64,000 nt of DNA from Solea solea (GCF_958295425.1 NC_081136.1:27084077-27148076); one strand, 5' to 3'; positions 34,996-47,691 are shown, counted from the stretch's first letter. Translations and numbers: made by a program. Notes: generated from the letters alone by a model not told the origin.

Positions 34996-37900
34996 AGTGA
35001 CGTTATAGCATTTGACCTGGAAAATTTGCACTACCAGCTGTTTATCCTAACAAACCAAAACCATTCATTTATTTTGGAAAATGTCTTGTAAGTCAATTAA
35101 AATGTGCTTGACATTTGGATGAAAGCCCATCTACACTCTGCTCTCTCTAGCCTTATTTTCGCCCGCAAAAAAGTTGACTTTTCTGCCTAAATATTTTAAG
35201 GAACAAAATGTTGACATTGTTATGGTGATATTTAAGGAAAAAGGTAAGACATTGTAGTTTGGATACCATATAATTCACAATTTTACAGTACATTCTACAT
35301 TTTCTTTTTGAAAGCTTGCCATATTTAGTCTGTAGAATGAACAGTTGGTTACTATTGGTGGTTAAAGACAGTTGGCAACCATAATGTGTCATTATTGCCT
35401 AAGTCTGAACAGCACAGGTGAACACAGTGAAGAATAGGAGATAATAATAAAAAAAGAGAGATAAACATTGAGAGAGGAGCACACACTTTAATACCAAACT
35501 CTTAATATTGAATAAACATAGCAAATACCATTGAACAATAAATGCCTCATGTATGTAAGACATATTGATCCTGTGTTCCAGGTGAAGTTTTTAAATGCGC
35601 AGTAGTCCTTGCTGAAAATATTTGTTATGAGCCTTAGAAAACAGGATATAATGGCTTTATGATACTTGTTAAGTGAGTTTGCTTCTGTAATATGTTTGTT
35701 TGGTTCAAGGTCTGCACAAGGTCTCACTGCAGTGTCTCTGGTCTTTAATGACATCCATCAGAAATGAAACCGACCCATTTTGTGTCACAAATGTAGCACA
35801 AAAAAAGAATACATTATTCCTTGTTTATATAAATCTAATTACCCTGGTGGATTTAGACTCAGGAAAGAAAAGCTGTTGTATTTCAAAAGGAGCTGTTGGT
35901 TTGAATAGCTGTTCGCCGGCTCTCAGAAGAGGTCAAGGTACTGAAATGTGTCCTCCATAAACAAACAATACAGTACCCTGTCACTGATGCCTAATTGCTC
36001 AGGTTTCTGTTCCAACAAGTTGTGGTTCAACACAGCATCTTTGGACCCAATGGTGCATTGTATATAATGCTATATTAGACAGCGTATCATATAAAATGAA
36101 ATCACCAATGGGATACAATGAGGTCATTTTCTTATTTCTTATTACGAATACAGCTTCGTAGCCATTATCCATTTTAAATAAATATAGGAATAAATAGAAA
36201 TTCTTGGCCAATGTTGTTCCATGGATTGAATTGAAAAGAGAATGAAATGCTTTTTGAATAGTAAAGGCTGCCTTTAGGAGACAATTGGAGAAAGGCAACT
36301 ATAGAGACGTACCTTTGGCATGTGTAAACGTTTCTATATGTTACCGTATCTCACTCGTGAATCAAAACTTTTCCCCTGGACCTTTTTAAATGTATGGTTA
36401 ATATAAATGTAACCCTTTTTGCAGGAAATGAGTGCTGCATATGTTATATATGCACTGTGCACTGGCATATTGAATGAGCTTTGTGTAAACGGTGTTTGCA
36501 AGTGTGTTTGAGTTGTTGAGTATTTTTAATTTGAATATCTTGTACCGCTGTGGTCTATGAGTAAGGATACCAAATCCTGGTATTAAATGGGCAAAATTTT
36601 GAAATACCCTAGTATCATTAAGTGCATTACTACTGGATAAATTAAGCAATTGTCTCTGATAATTTTAGCTGTTCCCAATCCTGCAGAGACATCTGCGTGT
36701 CTCTCTGTCGGTGCAAGGGGCGGGGCTAGCTCCCGCTGCCTGCCAGACACATACACACAGAACCACAGTCCTGCGGTGACCGAGTCACAGGGAAGAAAGT
36801 CAAATGTTCAAAAGTCTGGTTATATTTCACTAGAATTGACGCTGATAATAGTTGTTGTCTCATATGCAACAAGATTTTGCTTGTGTTATCTTTCCTGCTT
36901 AGCTTGGTTGGAGAGATAAAGTGAGATATTTTCTCCAGGGCAGAAGCTGTAGGGGATTTGGGCCAACACCGTAACTGAGGAACACACACCCATCTGCATA
37001 TTATCCATTTTCAAATTTGTAACATTTAGGTTCAAATGTAACAGCTACAGTGAATCATCCTCCACCTGCCTTTACATCTGCTGGTCCAAGCCATGTGGAC
37101 AAGACACAAGTTGTGAAAATAAATATTTTATTCTATTAGAATATTATACTTCAAAATAATAGTACTCCAGAATAATAAAAAAAGTAAATTCCCCCCCTAA
37201 AGGTAACAAAAACAACCAAAAAGTACCACCAGTACATATGGGATTGATGAGCAGTATTGACAGAAGTAATGGTATCTTAATATTTAGTGCTCAAAAAAAC
37301 CCTACAAATAAACATCTGAAACATAATCAAATGGCAACAGAATATTTTATCGTGTGTGAACATATAGAGTACTGAAGTACAAAAGCAGCCTTGTTTTAGC
37401 ATCAGAATCAGAAGTTACAGAACATGATGTGGTATTTGATCATGAGAAGCCTGTGGCACTTTTAGATGCTTTGCACATAGAGGGGAACTTAGAGCATTGA
37501 TTTCATTGTGGAGGAACATGGAGTGTGCGATTGTGCAAGTGTGTGTTTGTGTGTCTTTGAACCTTCTGTAACATTAGGCTATAGAAGCCCATTCAGACCT
37601 TTTCTTTCTCTCCTTCCATCAGGAGATAGCAGGGACATCGGTACGTCTGCAACAAAAGCAGATTTCCATCAGACAGCGTTTCTGAGAGAGAAAGGTATTG
37701 TGTTGAAAGGGGCTTAATGGAAACTCAGCTTAGAGCTTTATTCACACAAACTGTACCTCCGGGTTGGGAAAAACATACGTATACACACACACACACGCAC
37801 ACTTTTTCCATCTACCAAACATTGCTTGCCCCTCCACACTAAAATTGCTCCTCTCAGTTTTCTCTTTTAAAAATAGCGGTTTAGTGCTTAAAGCATTTTG

Positions 37901-39639
37901 AAGTAAAATGACATGTAAGGTTTGGGGGTAAAGTTTCTCACCTGCGATGTCCAACTGGAGACCATGGCACAGATGAAAAAGGCTGTTAATTCTTTTTTTA
38001 ATTTAAAAAAGTATCCCTAATTTTTTTTATTGTGCAATAAAGTAATTACAGGACAAGTGAGGAAGTTAGAGTGAATTTTGGTTGTGTTTAGTACATGGAT
38101 ACATATAAATGTATACATATCCAAGAAAAAATTACATATGTTGTTGAAATTGTCCATGGATGTAGGACATTGCCAAAGGAAGAATTGACTAGATTTTGAT
38201 GATTCATGATTCCTCTACCAATGTTGGTGATGGGAATGATGATTTTGAGTGTATTGAAACTGTGGGAAACCACATTCATGGTTGAGGTTTGTGCTGTCTG
38301 AGTGCTTTCTGTATTTTAGAATAGTGGTTTGTTTCTTCTCAGGGCGACGTGGCACACAAGGCCTGAAAGCATACCCAAAGGGTTGAATCAATACCTCTCT
38401 TAGACTCTATTGATAAAATATCTGCTTGTCCTGTAATAGAACTTGTTAAATATGTGTACCTACTTGGTTAAGTCTCACAAAGGGATGCTGTGCAGTTGTC
38501 AAGCTTCCCGTACGAAAGATTGTAAAAAAAAACAAGTTCTGCAAACCCGAGACGAAAAAACATGCACATTTAAGCTAAGCCTAATTTGCATCTAGAGCAC
38601 ACAAAGGCAGGTCACATGCTATGTTTGTGGCTTTTAAAGTTTAGTGACAGTTACCAGCAAACATTCCAATTTTTGTCCAAGGTCAAGGGCTGTTTTATTA
38701 CAGAGAGAACAGGACAAAACATTTTATAACAGATGTCAACATTGTTAACTAAGTCACAATAACATCACTCATCATGTTTTACAGTGAAGCAACTCTGAGT
38801 CATCTGTGTATGAAGTTTTGCCCGCTGTCCGCTGTCCTCAATAAACACTTCTCTGTCTCACAACAGAGTTGTCCTCCTCTTAATAATGTGTAAACTAAGA
38901 ATGAGCAAGCAGGCCTCCCATGGATTATCTGCTGTCTGACTCCAGAAGAGACATGCAGATGCACAAACTCCTAAGGTTTTCCAAACTAAGTGTGTAGATG
39001 CTGTTGTCCCCAAATCACATCGTCTAATATTCCTCTGGAAAAGACTACACAAAGTCTGCACCAAAATTTGATTGGTGTTTGTAAGTCAGCCTAAATCTCT
39101 GACGCTACACTCATGGAACAGGGTTTACTAATCCATTTGTAAGGCAATAGGCAGGCAAATAGGCAGGGGAGAGCTTGCCAAGTGTTGTAATCACGACTAA
39201 AGATGATGAGCCCACTCCCTTCCTCTCCACTCTTCAGTGTGTGTGCGTGCATGTGTGTGTGTTTTAGTGTATTTTTGCATGTCTGTCCTACATTGCCTCC
39301 TTTATAAAACTGTGACAAGAGACTGAGGAAAATGAATTGGTATCAAGTGGATAATCTAGAAAAGTACACTAGGAGCTTTCCCACCTTATACAAGTCCCCC
39401 GCTTATTCATTTCCCAATACCACATAATCTCCCTGAGAACAACAAGCCTGGCAATATGAGTTTTAAAAAGGCGGTAATTGTAAGCAGGTTGGAGAATAAA
39501 TTAGAATGATGACAAAATACAGAGATAAATCCAGCTTAAGACAGATGTATGCCACTGTTTATTTGATTTCAGCTTTTCTCACTATGCTGCTCTTTCTCCC
39601 TCCCTCATTCCTGATCTCTTTTAGTGGGGTGGAAAAATG
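34996..39639. other. non-coding stretch, no gene seen
   Basis: About 4.6 kb of AT-rich sequence. Short CA tract near 37785. No open frame with a domain. The region 38690-38880 with AATAAA followed by a CT-rich end superficially recalls a long terminal repeat, but no partner repeat or primer-binding site was seen. Confidence 0.55.
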
Positions 39640-39815
39640 GATTTTTGTCAGCCATTTGGCCCTGAAATAGCTTATTGTCTAAGGCAGCCACTGTGCGGGT
39701 ACAACGTCAACATCACATGTGTATGTGAACACGCTCGCCTGTTTCCATGGGGAGTAATGGCCATGAAAGTGTGTATTGCCTCGGCTGGCACAATACAACA
39801 CTGTTCTCATTGGGT
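39640..39815. promoter_or_regulatory. enhancer-like block
   Basis: Complex, repeat-free sequence (CAGCCATTTGGCCCTGAAAT, CGGGTACAACGTCAACATCA, GGGGAGTAATGGCCATGAAA, TCGGCTGGCACAATAC) between pyrimidine-rich and purine-rich flanks. It is open in one plus frame for 63 codons but without a domain. Weak conserved-element candidate. Confidence 0.25.
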
Positions 39816-42059
39816 TAGACTTGGATAGATGGAGAAATTCTGGTATGAAGGGGCGAGGAGCAATGTAGGGTGCATGAGTGGGAGGGTAAGAAAAGAGGAA
39901 AAGGAGATTTGGGGAAGAAAGTAGCAAGGGAGGAAAGTAGTAGTGAATGGGTGACTCCATTCATTCCCTTATTCTCAGTTTTTTTTTTTTGTGAATTTTT
40001 CTATATGATCTCTTTTCACTGTCTTCTTTCAGTCTCAGCTAACCCAAGCATTTGCTTCTGTGTTTTTGACACACAAGCCAGGCAACCAACACACACTCAG
40101 ATAACCATGTGCATGTGGCTTTTACAGGTACATTTATTCTAATTTTAAATGTGCTACCGTAATAGAAAATCAGTGTAAACTGACATCCAACCTCTTTTAT
40201 GACTACAGTACACACATACACATTTCTTTTCATAAATGGACTCAGAAGTTTGAGACACAAAGTCATTTCCTTGCCACAAAGAAAAATCTGAGGGAAGAAT
40301 TATTGGGCTTAAAACAATTGTAGCATTTAGTTAAAATAATAATGCACGTAAGGTGACATTGATATGGCATTGTTAATTAGCTGTTGTTGTTTTTCTTCCA
40401 TCTATCCAGGAGTGAGAGGACTTGGTGGAGAGACAATTGATGACTTCTGGACATTTTTCTTTTCAAGTTGTCCCATCACTTAACTGGTAAGTCATCCCTG
40501 ATCAGGGTCTATAACAGAGGTTTCCATTCAGAGAGTAAGAATGTGAATTATGGTGTGATTCCATCCACTACAGCTGAGTGTGTAGTAGCTTTGCACATTG
40601 AGCTGGCTGGTGGTGCTAATTCTCTGGTTGGCCCTTCAGTTGGCCACTGTTGACAAAACGTATAATATATAAACAGTAATAATAAACAATATAATAGGAA
40701 AGAGCACCAGTGACTAGAAACATGATGTTTCATGTACTTATATTAGGAATGTAACACTAGAGTGTGTGTAGTTTTCTTTTTTCACATAGTGATACAACTA
40801 AATATACTTTAATTTGATCAATATCAATATCATAAATATAACAGCTGCACTGTAACTTCACTTTATACTGTGTTGCACTGACTAAAAGTGAAACTCATTT
40901 GTTCCCTGGGCTTGTAGAACATGGGAACATGTTGAAATGAAAAATAAATCTACTTCAACACAACAGCAAGAGATATCAATAATGAAGTTTTCCTCTAAAC
41001 GGTATGAACTGAAGCCAGTCGATTCCATTATTTTTAATTCTCCGACTTTGACTGCTCATCTAAAAACTTTGCAGAGAAATGAAATTGACTGTAAATGTTG
41101 TGACACGTCACCAGAAAAAGCTGTGACATGGTGGACTTGGCTGTGAAGGCAAAGAGCAGTGGACAGTGCTGTACTGAGGGCAAGGCCTAGAGTCAGACGA
41201 AGGCGATGATACCAAACACAGATACAAGACAAATGACCCTGACATACAGCCTCAGCTGATACTGTCCCCTTGCTCTGTGTGTGTGTGTGTGTAAAGTCCA
41301 GATAGTGGATGTCAAGGCAGTGTCATGATCACAGATTGTGGCCTCATCGCTGCTCTGTTGAGGAGAATTAGTTGGCACCAGTTTTACTGACCGTCGCCCG
41401 TTTGTCTGTGTGTATTTGTTGAAGCCCTGTCAGATCGGCCATGAGTCTGTCCACTGTGTGTGTGTGTGTGTGTGTGTGCTGTGCTGCAGGCAGGGAAAGT
41501 CCCAGTTTTTGCTGTGCCAGGTAGTTAGAGGGGACACTTCATTCATCTGTGTTGTGGGAGTTCCCCGTCAAAGTGAGAAGGAACTGGGCTGCTGCATCAC
41601 TTTCACCAGTCTGTGACTTCACTCTCTGATTGTGTATTTGCAAATGTCAAATGAGTGAAACATTTTACTTTTTCACTGCACTGTCTGACTCTGATTAATG
41701 TTACTTACAAGTGAACAATAATAACAATACTGTACTATTGCTTACTGTATAAGCAGTAAATGAAATTATCAATTATTATCAAAGTCTTTTTTGATCTTCT
41801 TTCGTCATGGGTCACAAGGTTACTTATTAGATTACTTTACAAAGGCATCACCTAAGGCAGATATTTAAGATGTTATTGTCAATCTCTGGGAATTTAAGAA
41901 ATTAAACTGAAATCAGACTTTGACCGTATTTATAAGCAATTTCATTGCATCTAATATGCACATATCATCTGAAATGAAAAGTAATAGCTGTATGTTTTTG
42001 AGTATTTTTAGTGTATTGTCAAATTAAAGGAAACATTTCATGAGTCCAGAGAAACAACT
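39816..42059. other. non-coding stretch with splice-like segments
   Basis: Contains two segments bounded by splice-like signals: 40033-40127 (acceptor CTGTCTTCTTTCAG, donor CAGGTACAT) and 40411-40487 (acceptor TTTTTCTTCCATCTATCCAG, donor CTGGTAAGTC). Neither codes convincingly; joined, they stop at once. A non-coding transcript is possible. GT microsatellites lie at about 41276-41292 and 41455-41478. The rest is ordinary AT-rich DNA. Confidence 0.5.
41455..41478. repeat. (GT)n microsatellite
   Basis: About 12 perfect GT units. Confidence 0.95.
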
Positions 42060-42205
42060 TGATATATCTTGTATAAATCCAGATATTATTTATAAGCCAT
42101 ATTGCCAAGCCTTACAGAAATATTGATTTGATTAATATTGTGATATATATTGATTTAAAGTGATGTAAAAATGTATATTGTGATAATATTTTTTCCCTGA
42201 CCCTA
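42060..42205. mobile_element. possible AT-rich miniature-element fragment
   Basis: TATTGATTTGATTAATATTG, TGTGATATATATTGATTTAA and TATTGTGATAATATTTTTTCC followed by CCTGACCCTACC recall an ATATTGTGATA-rich hAT miniature family of fishes. Termini are not clear; simple AT-rich sequence is the alternative. Confidence 0.3.
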
Positions 42206-42479
42206 CCATGACTGACCAGTTTCCTGACATATGATTTAGATCAGTGTCCACTGACTTAGCCTATTGCCTGCTGAGCCTTGACACCACAAAATGAGCACGG
42301 CAAAATGAGCATGAGGATATGCACCGGCGAACCCAAATCCTTACTCTATTCTAAGTCATAGACATTTAGAATTATCAGACACTATCCTTGGTGGAAGGCC
42401 CCCGTCCCTTTGAGCATCTCCCAGTAGTAAATATGCTATTCCCCATACATGCTTGATAATTAGCTCTGTTCTGTATCTT

Positions 42480-42940
42480 GCCGTGCATTTCTTATGCCAG
42501 ACAGATCCCCTGTCCTCTCTCTCTTTCTCCCAGCACTGTCCAGAGCTGCACCAGAGCTAATTGGCAGCTCACTTGCCTGCCGCGATGGTGATCATGCAAA
42601 TGTATTGGTGCTTACCAATAGCCATGCCGCTAAAAACATTACAACGGCCATTACCCAGAGCTGGGGCCAGCTAACGAACATATGCTCCCCCCACGTAAAC
42701 CTCCACCCAATTCCTAAACTCTTATTTATGTGTTTAATTTAATGTGCGAGGGAAGAATTTCTGAAATTAAATTTGGTTTCTGTTGGTGCCTCCAGGGAGT
42801 GGCGGTGTTATAATAACATGGTAATTTTTTACACGTCTTTATGAGAAATGAGAAAATTAATTCTTTCTGACAAGCTGTAATTATTGGGCTTGGAATAGTT
42901 GCAGCTGAACAGTTTGGGCTGTGGTAGCCTGGCAGTGAGC
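42480..42940. promoter_or_regulatory. strong enhancer-like block (candidate conserved non-coding element)
   Basis: About 460 bp of dense, repeat-free sequence. It includes TAATTG at 42558-42563, a consensus POU octamer ATGCAAAT at 42594-42601, a CCAAT-like TTACCAATAGCC, TTAATTTAATG near 42735, and TAATTATTGGGC from 42878. CpG sites survive at many places in otherwise CpG-poor DNA. The 82-codon frame at 42494-42742 is not protein-like. It is the clearest enhancer candidate here by texture; conservation must be tested. Confidence 0.4.
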
Positions 42941-42944
42941 TGAA

Positions 42945-43325
42945 AGATGGAGAGTGAAGGGAGTGAAAGAAAAAGAGAGGGAGAGGTGTTTAGTAGTATG
43001 GCCAGCAACCTGACTGATGTAAGGAAATTAAGTGTTGATTAGATAAAGGGAAAAGTAAGCAAATAAAGATGAGGGAGAAGGGATGAAAAGGGAACGATTG
43101 AAGAGAGGTGGTGGAAAGTGAGGTAGAGGAGGGATGGTCAGATTTGTAGGAGGTGGGGAAAGGATTGGAGGAGGAAGAGAGGGCAGAAGCATCAAGAGTC
43201 AGGAGGAGAAAGAGGCAACCATGGGTGGTAGTAAAGGAATGAAGGAGGAAAGGTATCGAGACGTGGCACAGAAAAGAGAATACAGAAAAAAGGATAATGC
43301 CAAGTCTTAGATGACGAGGTCACAA
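42945..43325. repeat. purine-rich tract, left part
   Basis: The plus strand is strongly A/G for about 380 bases with few interruptions. The tract resumes at 43590-43790 after a dispersed repeat. No gene. Confidence 0.75.
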
Positions 43326-43329
43326 AAGT

Positions 43330-43585
43330 GAAAGGAATAGTATATTTATTTAGCCCTCTTTTAATCTTGATCACCACTCAAAGCTGCTTTACATGACAGT
43401 TTGCAATTCACCCAGTTACTCATACAATCATACAGCACATACAGCGCTTTTGCAGTCATACATCTTTCATACCCCTTCACACGGGGCCGACACAGCTGTC
43501 AGGAGCAACTTGAGGTTAAGTGTCTTGCCCAGGGAATCGAGCCCTTGACCTTGACTTGCTCTATCACTGAGCCACTGTCACCCCA
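43330..43585. mobile_element. dispersed teleost repeat inserted in a purine tract
   Basis: TTTATTTAGCCCTCTTTTAA, TGATCACCACTCAAAGCTGC, TTTACATGACAGTTTGCAAT, TTCACACGGGGCCGACACA, GGTTAAGTGTCTTGCCCAGG and CTATCACTGAGCCACTGTCA occur in the order of a widespread fish repeat as remembered. Its class is uncertain. Ends were set by the return of purine-rich sequence on both sides. No target duplication was seen. Confidence 0.65.
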
Positions 43586-43790
43586 AGAAATTGGGGAGAT
43601 GGTGCAGGGTACAGGGGATGATGGGGTGGTTGAAAAAGATTAAAGAAACAGGAAATGAGTGGAGAGAGGTGGTGGGAAGAAACGAGGAGGAAATGAGAGG
43701 TCTGCAGAGGAGAGATGTTGCAGAAAGAGGAGCAGGAGTGACAAGAAAAGGTTAGATGAATGGACATGCAGAGAGAAGGTAAGGGGGTTA
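43586..43790. repeat. purine-rich tract, right part
   Basis: A/G-rich on the plus strand like 42945-43325. Frames read here are Arg/Glu/Lys- or Ser/Leu/Pro-rich artefacts. Confidence 0.7.
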
Positions 43791-45003
43791 GTGAGCAGTC
43801 GTGCCTCAGTGTGTTACATCAGGTAGGAGTCCCTGTCTTCTTGTCTGATGTCATCAGAGGAGGCTTCTCTTCAAGCACCAGCAGCTCCTCCTGTGTCAAG
43901 GTCACAACATATTAATATTCAGTCTACAACCAGGCTTTTCTTACTTCAGGCTTCCATACTTTCTCTCTCTCTCTTACTGACTGACTGACTGACTTACTTG
44001 CTCACTCATTCTACAAGCATTTGCTGACACTTTGGCTGTATTCACCCTTTGCTTTACCTAAAAGTCTTAGCAAATATTCACATATCCTGTCAGTCATCAC
44101 TGGGCGAAGCAGATAAGGAGAACCCCACGAAGACGAGTGGTTTGCTGCATTCGCTTCACTTGCAATAGTTGCAAGCGATTTGCATGATGCAGTGTTGGGA
44201 AAGCCAATTGGCACTGATTCGTTCAATGTCCTGGTGTGTCAGAAATGGAGGTGCACCCTAGTGAGTAAGAGAGTAGTCCAGAAGTGAGCAAGGAAGTTAA
44301 ACTTACTTGGTTACTTCTAAAAATGTGTGTATGTCACTTGATTTAAGCTGTTGTTCACCCTTCTAGCCCCAGGCAGGAAGTCACCAGTTGTATTTACTCA
44401 CATGAATAGCACTGCTGAGCTTTTCCTAGTGTGCTTCTCTCTTTTCTCTCTTTCTCTTGCTCACACACACACACACATATTGTCTTTTGTCACAACATCA
44501 AACAAGGTTATTATCAAAGTGAGGGCTGATATAGATACTGTTTTGTGACTAGTTAGTGAGGCAGAGGCGAAATGCATGTTATTTAACATGTGAAAATGCC
44601 ATCTCTAACGTAAGTACTGTATGTATAGAAAGCCACAGAAAGCAGGTAGCAACCAGTCACGAAGCACAGACATGTTAGCGCTGTCTATTGTTCATAACAA
44701 GAGAAGCAAAACAAACAAAAAGGGATTACGTCGTTCTGCTTAAAGCATTAATTTAGGGGAGGTAGCAGTATTAACGCACACTGCCAGATGAGGCTCACAG
44801 TCTATACATCTGCCACCCAAACCCAAACGTTCAACAGTGAACAGTAGGCAGCTTAACATAGCCAAAATCCTAAATAACAAAAAACAAAGAAAAACACACA
44901 GGGCAGTTGCTCACTAGCTGTAACAAAACAAAAACAACCAATCAAGCTTTAATCACTCAATTAAAAAAACAAAACAACAAAATAAAAAATAATAATGTTG
45001 TGT
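43791..45003. other. non-coding stretch
   Basis: No gene. A small complex block near 44080-44230 (GCGAAGCAGATAAGG, GCAAGCGATTTGCATGATGC) could be regulatory, but the evidence is thin. A GACT tandem is at 43978-43993 and a CA tract at 44462-44476. Confidence 0.5.
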
Positions 45004-45122
45004 TCATTCATTCATTCATTCATTCATTCATTGTCTACTGCTTTATTCTCCACATGAGGGTTGTGGGGGAGCTGGAGGCTAATCCCATGACATAGGGTGG
45101 AAGGAGGGTCACACCCTGGACA
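45004..45122 (-). mobile_element. L2-type LINE 3' tail, reverse orientation
   Basis: It starts with a perfect ATTC tandem (45004-45032), the reverse complement of a (GAAT)n LINE end. Then come CTCCACATGAGGGTTGTGGG, GCTGGAGGCTAATCCCATGA and TCACACCCTGGACAG, the reverse complement of the tail seen at 29283-29393. Confidence 0.8.
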
Positions 45123-45438
45123 GAGTTCACATTGTGTTCAAAACATCCAATAAACTTTTTTGAGTGAATCTTAATTTTAAGCAGGGTGATTGAGCAAAGG
45201 GGTATATCAGTGTAGTGTAGTCTACTGTAGTCAATATACTGCCCCATCCTACCCCTGACCAGCCACACCTGCGGGGCGTACCTGCATGCACGCGTGCGCA
45301 CACATAAATCAGTTCTTTTTTTTAATCTTGTGCACATAATTTGTGGAAAAACATTGTTTCATTACAACACAGTAACAGGTGTTGTTGTGAAGGCAAGTTA
45401 GTGTGTGTTTTGAGCGGCTCCTAATGTGACAGTCATAC

Positions 45439-45643
<205 letters not shown>

Positions 45644-45650
45644 CGTGCGC

Positions 45651-45670
45651 GCATCAGAGCGCATCAGAGC
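45651..45670. repeat. 10-bp tandem duplication
   Basis: GCATCAGAGC occurs twice head to tail, immediately beside the long GT repeat. Confidence 0.85.
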
Positions 45671-45671
45671 G

Positions 45672-46566
45672 CAACTGGATTGGGAGGAGAGACACAGTGG
45701 ATCAGAAAGAGACATTGCAGACGTCTTCGCTGACTCCGTGAACGTGCTAATGGGCAGATCTGCCAACAGATTGGAAGAATGGATCATGTGAGGTTCAGTC
45801 AGGTTGTTGCGGCGACTTTTTTTTTTTGCTTTATTCAGCAAGCAAGACACCTCTGCCTCACTGCCCATTTTTTGTTAGTCGCTCATGTGTGAATATATAT
45901 ATATATTTAACAAGCTGCACATACCTCTTTTACTCGCACCGTCGAGCCCTGCCTGATCTATATAATCACTGACTACCCACTGTTTTTCCCTTAGGGCCCC
46001 CAGATGTCTAAGACCGGCCCTGTAACGACACTTTGCACCACCCACCTTTAATGAAGTACTCTACAGTTTAATATACTGTATTTTGTTGTGGCAACAAGGT
46101 TAAGAGAACAGTTTGTCACAGGTGCACTTTCTCTCATATCTTTCCATCTCTACTTCCCAGAGGTTTTCTTTCTGTCTCTATAATTCAACAGAACCATAGT
46201 TTTGTTTACAAACAACCGCTAAAAACAAGCAGGATAATTTAAGAAAATGAACTACTGAATTTCAACGCAGAAGTCACGCAACACAGCCACGGCACACATG
46301 CGGCACATCCAGTGTGAAACAGGCCTAATGTTTTTGCTGGAGAAATATCTGCTGCTTCACCTTCCATTCTCAGCTAAAGGAAGCTCTGGTCTCTCCTTTT
46401 GTCCCGCTACATGCTGCACTAGTGTGAGTGTTCTGTGAGTGACTGCAAGTCTTCAGCGTTGATTGGCTACTCATGTGACATCAATCAGAGACAGAGACAT
46501 TAAATGACGCAGCAGCGCCCAATAATGGGCCAGACCGTCGTCAAAATGTCCTCACATCAAGAAGTC
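45672..46566. other. non-coding stretch
   Basis: No gene. The stretch includes a short AT run near 45895, and a GC-richer part at 46260-46540 with ACACATGCGGCACATCCAGT and ATCCAGTGTGAAAC that may belong to an unclassified transposon. No ends were found for it. Confidence 0.45.
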
Positions 46567-47691
46567 TTAAAGGAGACATATTATACCCTATTTCTCCAAG
46601 TTAAAATAGTTCCCTGGTGTCCTAATGAACATGTCTGTGACATGCTTTGGTCAAAATACCACAAGGATATAGCACCATAGCAGTTCAATAACCCTGCCAA
46701 AACCGCCTCTTTCAGAACACTCGGTTTTGTGAATGGTCCCTTTACATGCAAATGAGACACAGGCAAACACACACCCACTTCTTCCAGGGGGTTTCTGATT
46801 TGTCCTTTTTACTGCGCTCGCTCTCTCAGCTCCTGTTCCCGCCGCTCCATTCCTCTCCCCTTCCCTCCACTAGTTCTCTGACAATATCAACATGGCAGCG
46901 TGCGCGGAAAACAGTCAGAGTGCCATCACAGGAAGAGACGTCCTACATAAGGATCAAGCCGAACTGTGCCGAACAGTAAATCAGTTAAAAAGACTTAGGG
47001 ACAGCACCACTGATCGCAAGCGGCGAGCGGCAAGCTGCATAAACTGCCGCTGTATGTGACTGTATCAGACTGAGTCTGTGCTCCGGTCATGGAGGACGTG
47101 CTGAACGAATATTTTTAATTAGGACGTGTCAGAATGGTCAGTTATGACCTCTATTTGACCTTTTCTTAAAAATGTGTGTCTTTGTACGTCGGTGAAATGC
47201 GGTCGCTGACTAAATATGGCGACCGCTGGCCGCAGTCTGATGCGGAGTGGTGCGAACACACGTTTGCTGACTTTATCCAGCACATTAGCTTCATATATAA
47301 AATCCTCTGAGGCTGGAAGATTGTGTAAAACACTGTGCTCCACTGTGCAGCCACGAACAGCACACTTGTCCCTCCGTGTTGACATAATACCGCTCTTCCT
47401 CCCTCGCCTGCACTCTCGCATTTTAGAGGGACAAGGTGGAGCTAAGGTGGAGCTCTCGAGGTAAACTTACTGGTGGGGTGGTAACATTCGTGGTGAAATG
47501 CGCATGCTGCAGTCATAATGCGTAGGGAATTCAACATTGCGTGTTTTATTGCCTATACTTACACTAAGGGGGACCACAAAAAAAGGACTGAGTATTCTTT
47601 TTCCACACTTTGGCGACTGGTAGGGCCTCCAGAGTCCCAAATAAAAGTATTAAAATAATTAAAAAGTTGATTTTGCATATGTCCCCTTTAA
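46567..47691. mobile_element. Kolobok-type DNA transposon relic
   Basis: The element lies between TTAA at 46567-46570 and TTAA at 47688-47691. The inner ends are AGGAGACATATTATAC on the left and, reading inward from the right, AGGGGACATATGCAAA: inverted repeats matching at nine of the first ten bases. A TTAA duplication together with a THAP-type transposase (see the minus-strand pseudogene) is the signature of the Kolobok superfamily. At about 1.1 kb it is much shorter than an autonomous copy and keeps only the first transposase part. PiggyBac also uses TTAA but has different ends and no THAP domain. Confidence 0.75.
47119..47421 (-). pseudogene. THAP-domain remnant of a transposase
   Basis: The minus-strand frame starting with ATG at about 47385 reads MSTRRDKCAVRGCTVEHSV and continues HNLPAS, giving the C-x4-C first half of a THAP zinc finger plus the usual hydrophobic LHNLP stretch. 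The second half, with a CxxH-like CSHH signature, is present but in another minus frame (open at 47166-47363), so a frameshift separates them. THAP is a DNA-binding zinc finger of P, Kolobok and related transposases. The catalytic part is missing. It lies inside the TTAA-flanked element. A host THAP gene is unlikely, because the frame is broken and the terminal repeats surround it. Confidence 0.65.

Noticed and set aside
34608..35091. Overlapping 149- and 116-codon frames on both strands
   Set aside because: They lie across the miniature inverted-repeat element at 34769-34995; no protein similarity recognised.
38690..38880. Possible solo LTR (AATAAA and CT-rich end)
   Set aside because: No second copy, no clear TG...CA ends, no primer-binding site and no target duplication.
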